A stretch of DNA of 8,866 nucleotides from Pseudomonadota bacterium (lineage in GTDB: Bacteria; Myxococcota_A; Polyangia; Polyangiales; Polyangiaceae). The notes beneath the pieces are model-generated. The model was not told the origin of the DNA. It did no database searches and saw nothing but the letters and a program-made list of their open reading frames with translations. Of the stretch, positions 6,874 to 8,866 are shown piece after piece. Position numbers and translations under genes: made by a program. The DNA is taken from the NCBI GenBank assembly GCA_023411445.1, contig JAEYOT010000080.1, forward strand, positions 1 to 8,866, given 5' to 3'. Within the stretch, counting starts at the first letter, position 1; each line of letters opens with the position of its first letter.

Positions 6874-8866
6874 TCAGGCGCGCTTGCGGCGGGGGGCGGG
6901 CTTCTTCTTCGCTTGCTCGGCTTTTTGAGCCAGCTTCTGCGCTTCCATGAACATGGCCGTGGCGGCCTCGGCCGCGCGCTTGGCGCGCTCGGTCTCACCG
7001 CGCATTTCCATCAAGAAACGGCTGGGAATCGAGGGGCGCGGCTTGCCCCATTTCATGCGCTCGCGGCAGAAAGAGAGCACGAGCGTGTCCTGCGCGCGCG
7101 TGACGCCTACGTAGCACAAGCGTCGCTCTTCCTCGATGCTGCGTCCGTCCAAGATCGAGCGCTGGTGCGGCAGTAGGCCTTCTTCCATGCCGATCAGGTA
7201 CACGTGCGGAAACTCGAGACCCTTGGCGCTGTGCAAGGTCATCAGCGTCAAGGCGTGGCGCTCCTTCTTGTCGTCGTCGCGATCGTCCCGATCCGCGAGC
7301 GTGCTCTCCTCCAAGAAGCCGAGCAGCGAAGGGTTCTCGGCGCGCTCCGTGTACAGAGCGGCGGAGTTGATCAGCTCCTCCACCGTGTTCCAGCGCGACT
7401 CGACGTCCGCAGGATCCTTGTAAGCGCGCGTCAGCTCGGACTTGTAGTCGACCGTGGCGAGCAGCTCTTTCATCATCTCGGCGAGCGGCTGCGTGCCGAG
7501 CCGACCGCGGTACTGGTCGATCAGCTTGCAGAACTCGAAGATGCGCTGGGCCGTGAGCGTCGGGATGTCCTGCAGCGCCTCGGGTAGCACTTGCCACAGC
7601 GGCTTGCCCGCCGAGACGGCGCGCTCCAAGAGCGCCTCGATCGTGCCTGCGCCGATGCCGCGCGAGGGCACGTTGATGATGCGCAACAGCGACACCTCGT
7701 CGTTGGGGTTGGCGATGACGCGCAGGTAAGAGAGCACGTCGCGCACCTCCTTGCGGTCGTAGAACGACATGCCGCCGACGAGCACGTACGGTACCTTGTG
7801 GCGGCGTAGCTCGAGCTCGAAGGCGCGCGGCTGCTCGTTGGTGCGAAACAGGATGGCGATGTCGCTCGGGCTCGTGCGCGGCCCATCCGTCACATCGAGC
7901 CGCATCCGGATGTCGCGCACGACCTCCTCGGCTTCCTTCTCTTCGTTGTCGAAGCGGACGATCTTGGGCGGGATGCCGCCGTCCCGCGAGGCGCGCAGCA
8001 CCTTCTTGTGGCGCGTGCTGTTGTGCGCGATGAGCGTGTTGGCTGCCTCCAAAATCGGGGCTTTGGAGCGGTAGTTGTCCTCCAGCCGCACGACCTTGGC
8101 CTCGGGCCAGTCGTTTTGGAAGCTGAGGATGTGGGTCACCTCCGCGCCGCGCCAGCCGTAGATGGATTGGTCGTCGTCACCGACCACGCACAAGTTGCGG
8201 TGCCGGTCGGCCAGGGCCTTGACGATGCGGTACTGTAGGCCGTTCGTGTCCTGGTACTCGTCGATCAGCAGGTGATCGAAGCGTGAGGCCTCGGCGTAGC
8301 GCGCGTCGGCGTGCTTCGTGAACAGCTCCTCGGTACACAGGAGCAAGTCGTCGAAATCCATGGCGCCGGCGGCTTTCAGCGCCTGCTGGTACTTGCCGTA
8401 GGCCATGGCGGCGAGCTGCGCCTTGTCCTTGGCGGCTAGGTCCAGCGCTGCGTCCGCGCGCACGCCCTGGCTCTTCCAGTTGCCGATGTAGGCCAGCAGA
8501 TCGCCGGGGCGCAGCGTTTCGTGCCCGACGCGCACGTCGCGCAGGGCATTGCGCGCGAGCATCTCCTGGTCGCCGCGATCGTAAATCGTAAACTCTTCCG
8601 GGTAGCCCAGCAAGCGCGCGTGGCGGCGCAGCATGCGCACGCACAAGGAGTGGAAGGTCGAGATCTCGGGGGGCTTTTGGTCTTTCTTGCGGCGACCGAG
8701 CAGCTTCTGCGCGCGCTCACGCATCTCGCGCGCCGCCTTGTTGGTGAAGGTCACCGCCAAGATTCGGTGCGGCGCGATGCCGCTCTGGATCAGGCGCGCG
8801 ATGCGGAAGGTGATCACGCGCGTCTTGCCGGTGCCGGCACCGGCCAGCACCAATAAGGGTCCCGAC
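6874..8866 (-). CDS. Superfamily 1 DNA helicase, Rep/UvrD/PcrA type (5' end outside window)
   Basis: The visible 663 codons run from SGPLLVLAGAGTGKTR at the right edge to TGA at 6876-6874. Only the extreme N-terminus, with the start and Q-motif, is missing. It is an ATP-driven 3'-to-5' helicase/translocase of the replication-repair class. Numbering from the TTG at 8853: motif I AGAGTGKT (4-11), Ia TFTNKAAREM (35-44), Ib STFHSL (65-70), II LLIDEYQD (195-202), III VVGDDDQSIYGWRGA (223-237), IV RLEDNYRS (256-263), V TLMTLHSAKGLEF (536-548) and VI YVGVTRAQ (581-588). All catalytic residues are present. The end resembles E. coli Rep (RERMKWGK then PSRFL), followed by an Ala/Lys/Arg-rich helical tail (620-659) instead of the Tudor-like C-terminal domain of PcrA/UvrD. 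The TTG at 8853 is not the true start, because coding sequence continues beyond it. Gene naming within the Rep/PcrA group is unsafe, so no symbol is given. Confidence 0.92.
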   Translation of the reverse strand, partial: SGPLLVLAGAGTGKTRVITFRIARLIQSGIAPHRILAVTFTNKAAREMRERAQKLLGRRKKDQKPPEISTFHSLCVRMLRRHARLLGYPEEFTIYDRGDQEMLARNALRDVRVGHETLRPGDLLAYIGNWKSQGVRADAALDLAAKDKAQLAAMAYGKYQQALKAAGAMDFDDLLLCTEELFTKHADARYAEASRFDHLLIDEYQDTNGLQYRIVKALADRHRNLCVVGDDDQSIYGWRGAEVTHILSFQNDWPEAKVVRLEDNYRSKAPILEAANTLIAHNSTRHKKVLRASRDGGIPPKIVRFDNEEKEAEEVVRDIRMRLDVTDGPRTSPSDIAILFRTNEQPRAFELELRRHKVPYVLVGGMSFYDRKEVRDVLSYLRVIANPNDEVSLLRIINVPSRGIGAGTIEALLERAVSAGKPLWQVLPEALQDIPTLTAQRIFEFCKLIDQYRGRLGTQPLAEMMKELLATVDYKSELTRAYKDPADVESRWNTVEELINSAALYTERAENPSLLGFLEESTLADRDDRDDDKKERHALTLMTLHSAKGLEFPHVYLIGMEEGLLPHQRSILDGRSIEEERRLCYVGVTRAQDTLVLSFCRERMKWGKPRPSIPSRFLMEMRGETERAKRAAEAATAMFMEAQKLAQKAEQAKKKPAPRRKRA

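Overview
The window is GC-rich (roughly two thirds G+C by eye) with strongly G/C-biased third codon positions. Its gene content suggests a myxobacterium-like member of the Myxococcota/deltaproteobacteria: a six-domain ribosomal protein S1, a type III secretion export-gate protein and a Rep-like helicase. The taxonomic call is an inference from style and content, because there is no rRNA here.

Layout. The left edge (2-490, +) is the 3' end of an unrecognised gene. A 195-base leader (491-685) carries a possible promoter and a clear ribosome binding site for rpsA (686-2446, +), which encodes ribosomal protein S1. An AI-2E/PerM-family membrane protein follows 26 bases later (2473-3771, +), then a two-TM protein with a helical-repeat tail (3808-4770, +), then a SctV/FlhA-type export-gate protein (4852-6864, +). 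The right quarter (6874-8866, -) is a convergent Rep/UvrD-type DNA helicase whose 5' end lies outside the window. The four genes from rpsA to sctV are co-directional with gaps of 26, 36 and 81 bases and could share transcripts. Only the housekeeping roles of S1 and the helicase are clear, and the export-gate gene has no secretion partners in view.

Most striking points. (1) rpsA, normally essential, is interrupted by an in-frame amber codon (TAG, 1445-1447) inside its third S1 domain, with perfect S1 sequence in the same frame on both sides. This is a recent nonsense mutation, a sequence error, a split gene with restart, or a decoded amber codon. (2) The only other TAG ending a gene here (4768-4770) is followed by 27 open codons in exact frame with the SctV-like ATG, so no gene in the window strictly requires TAG as a terminator. 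(3) The SctV-like protein keeps every proton-channel residue I could align to FlhA, but it appears to lack about 43 residues covering subdomain 2 of the cytoplasmic substrate/chaperone-docking domain. No RNA genes, mobile elements or CRISPR arrays were seen.
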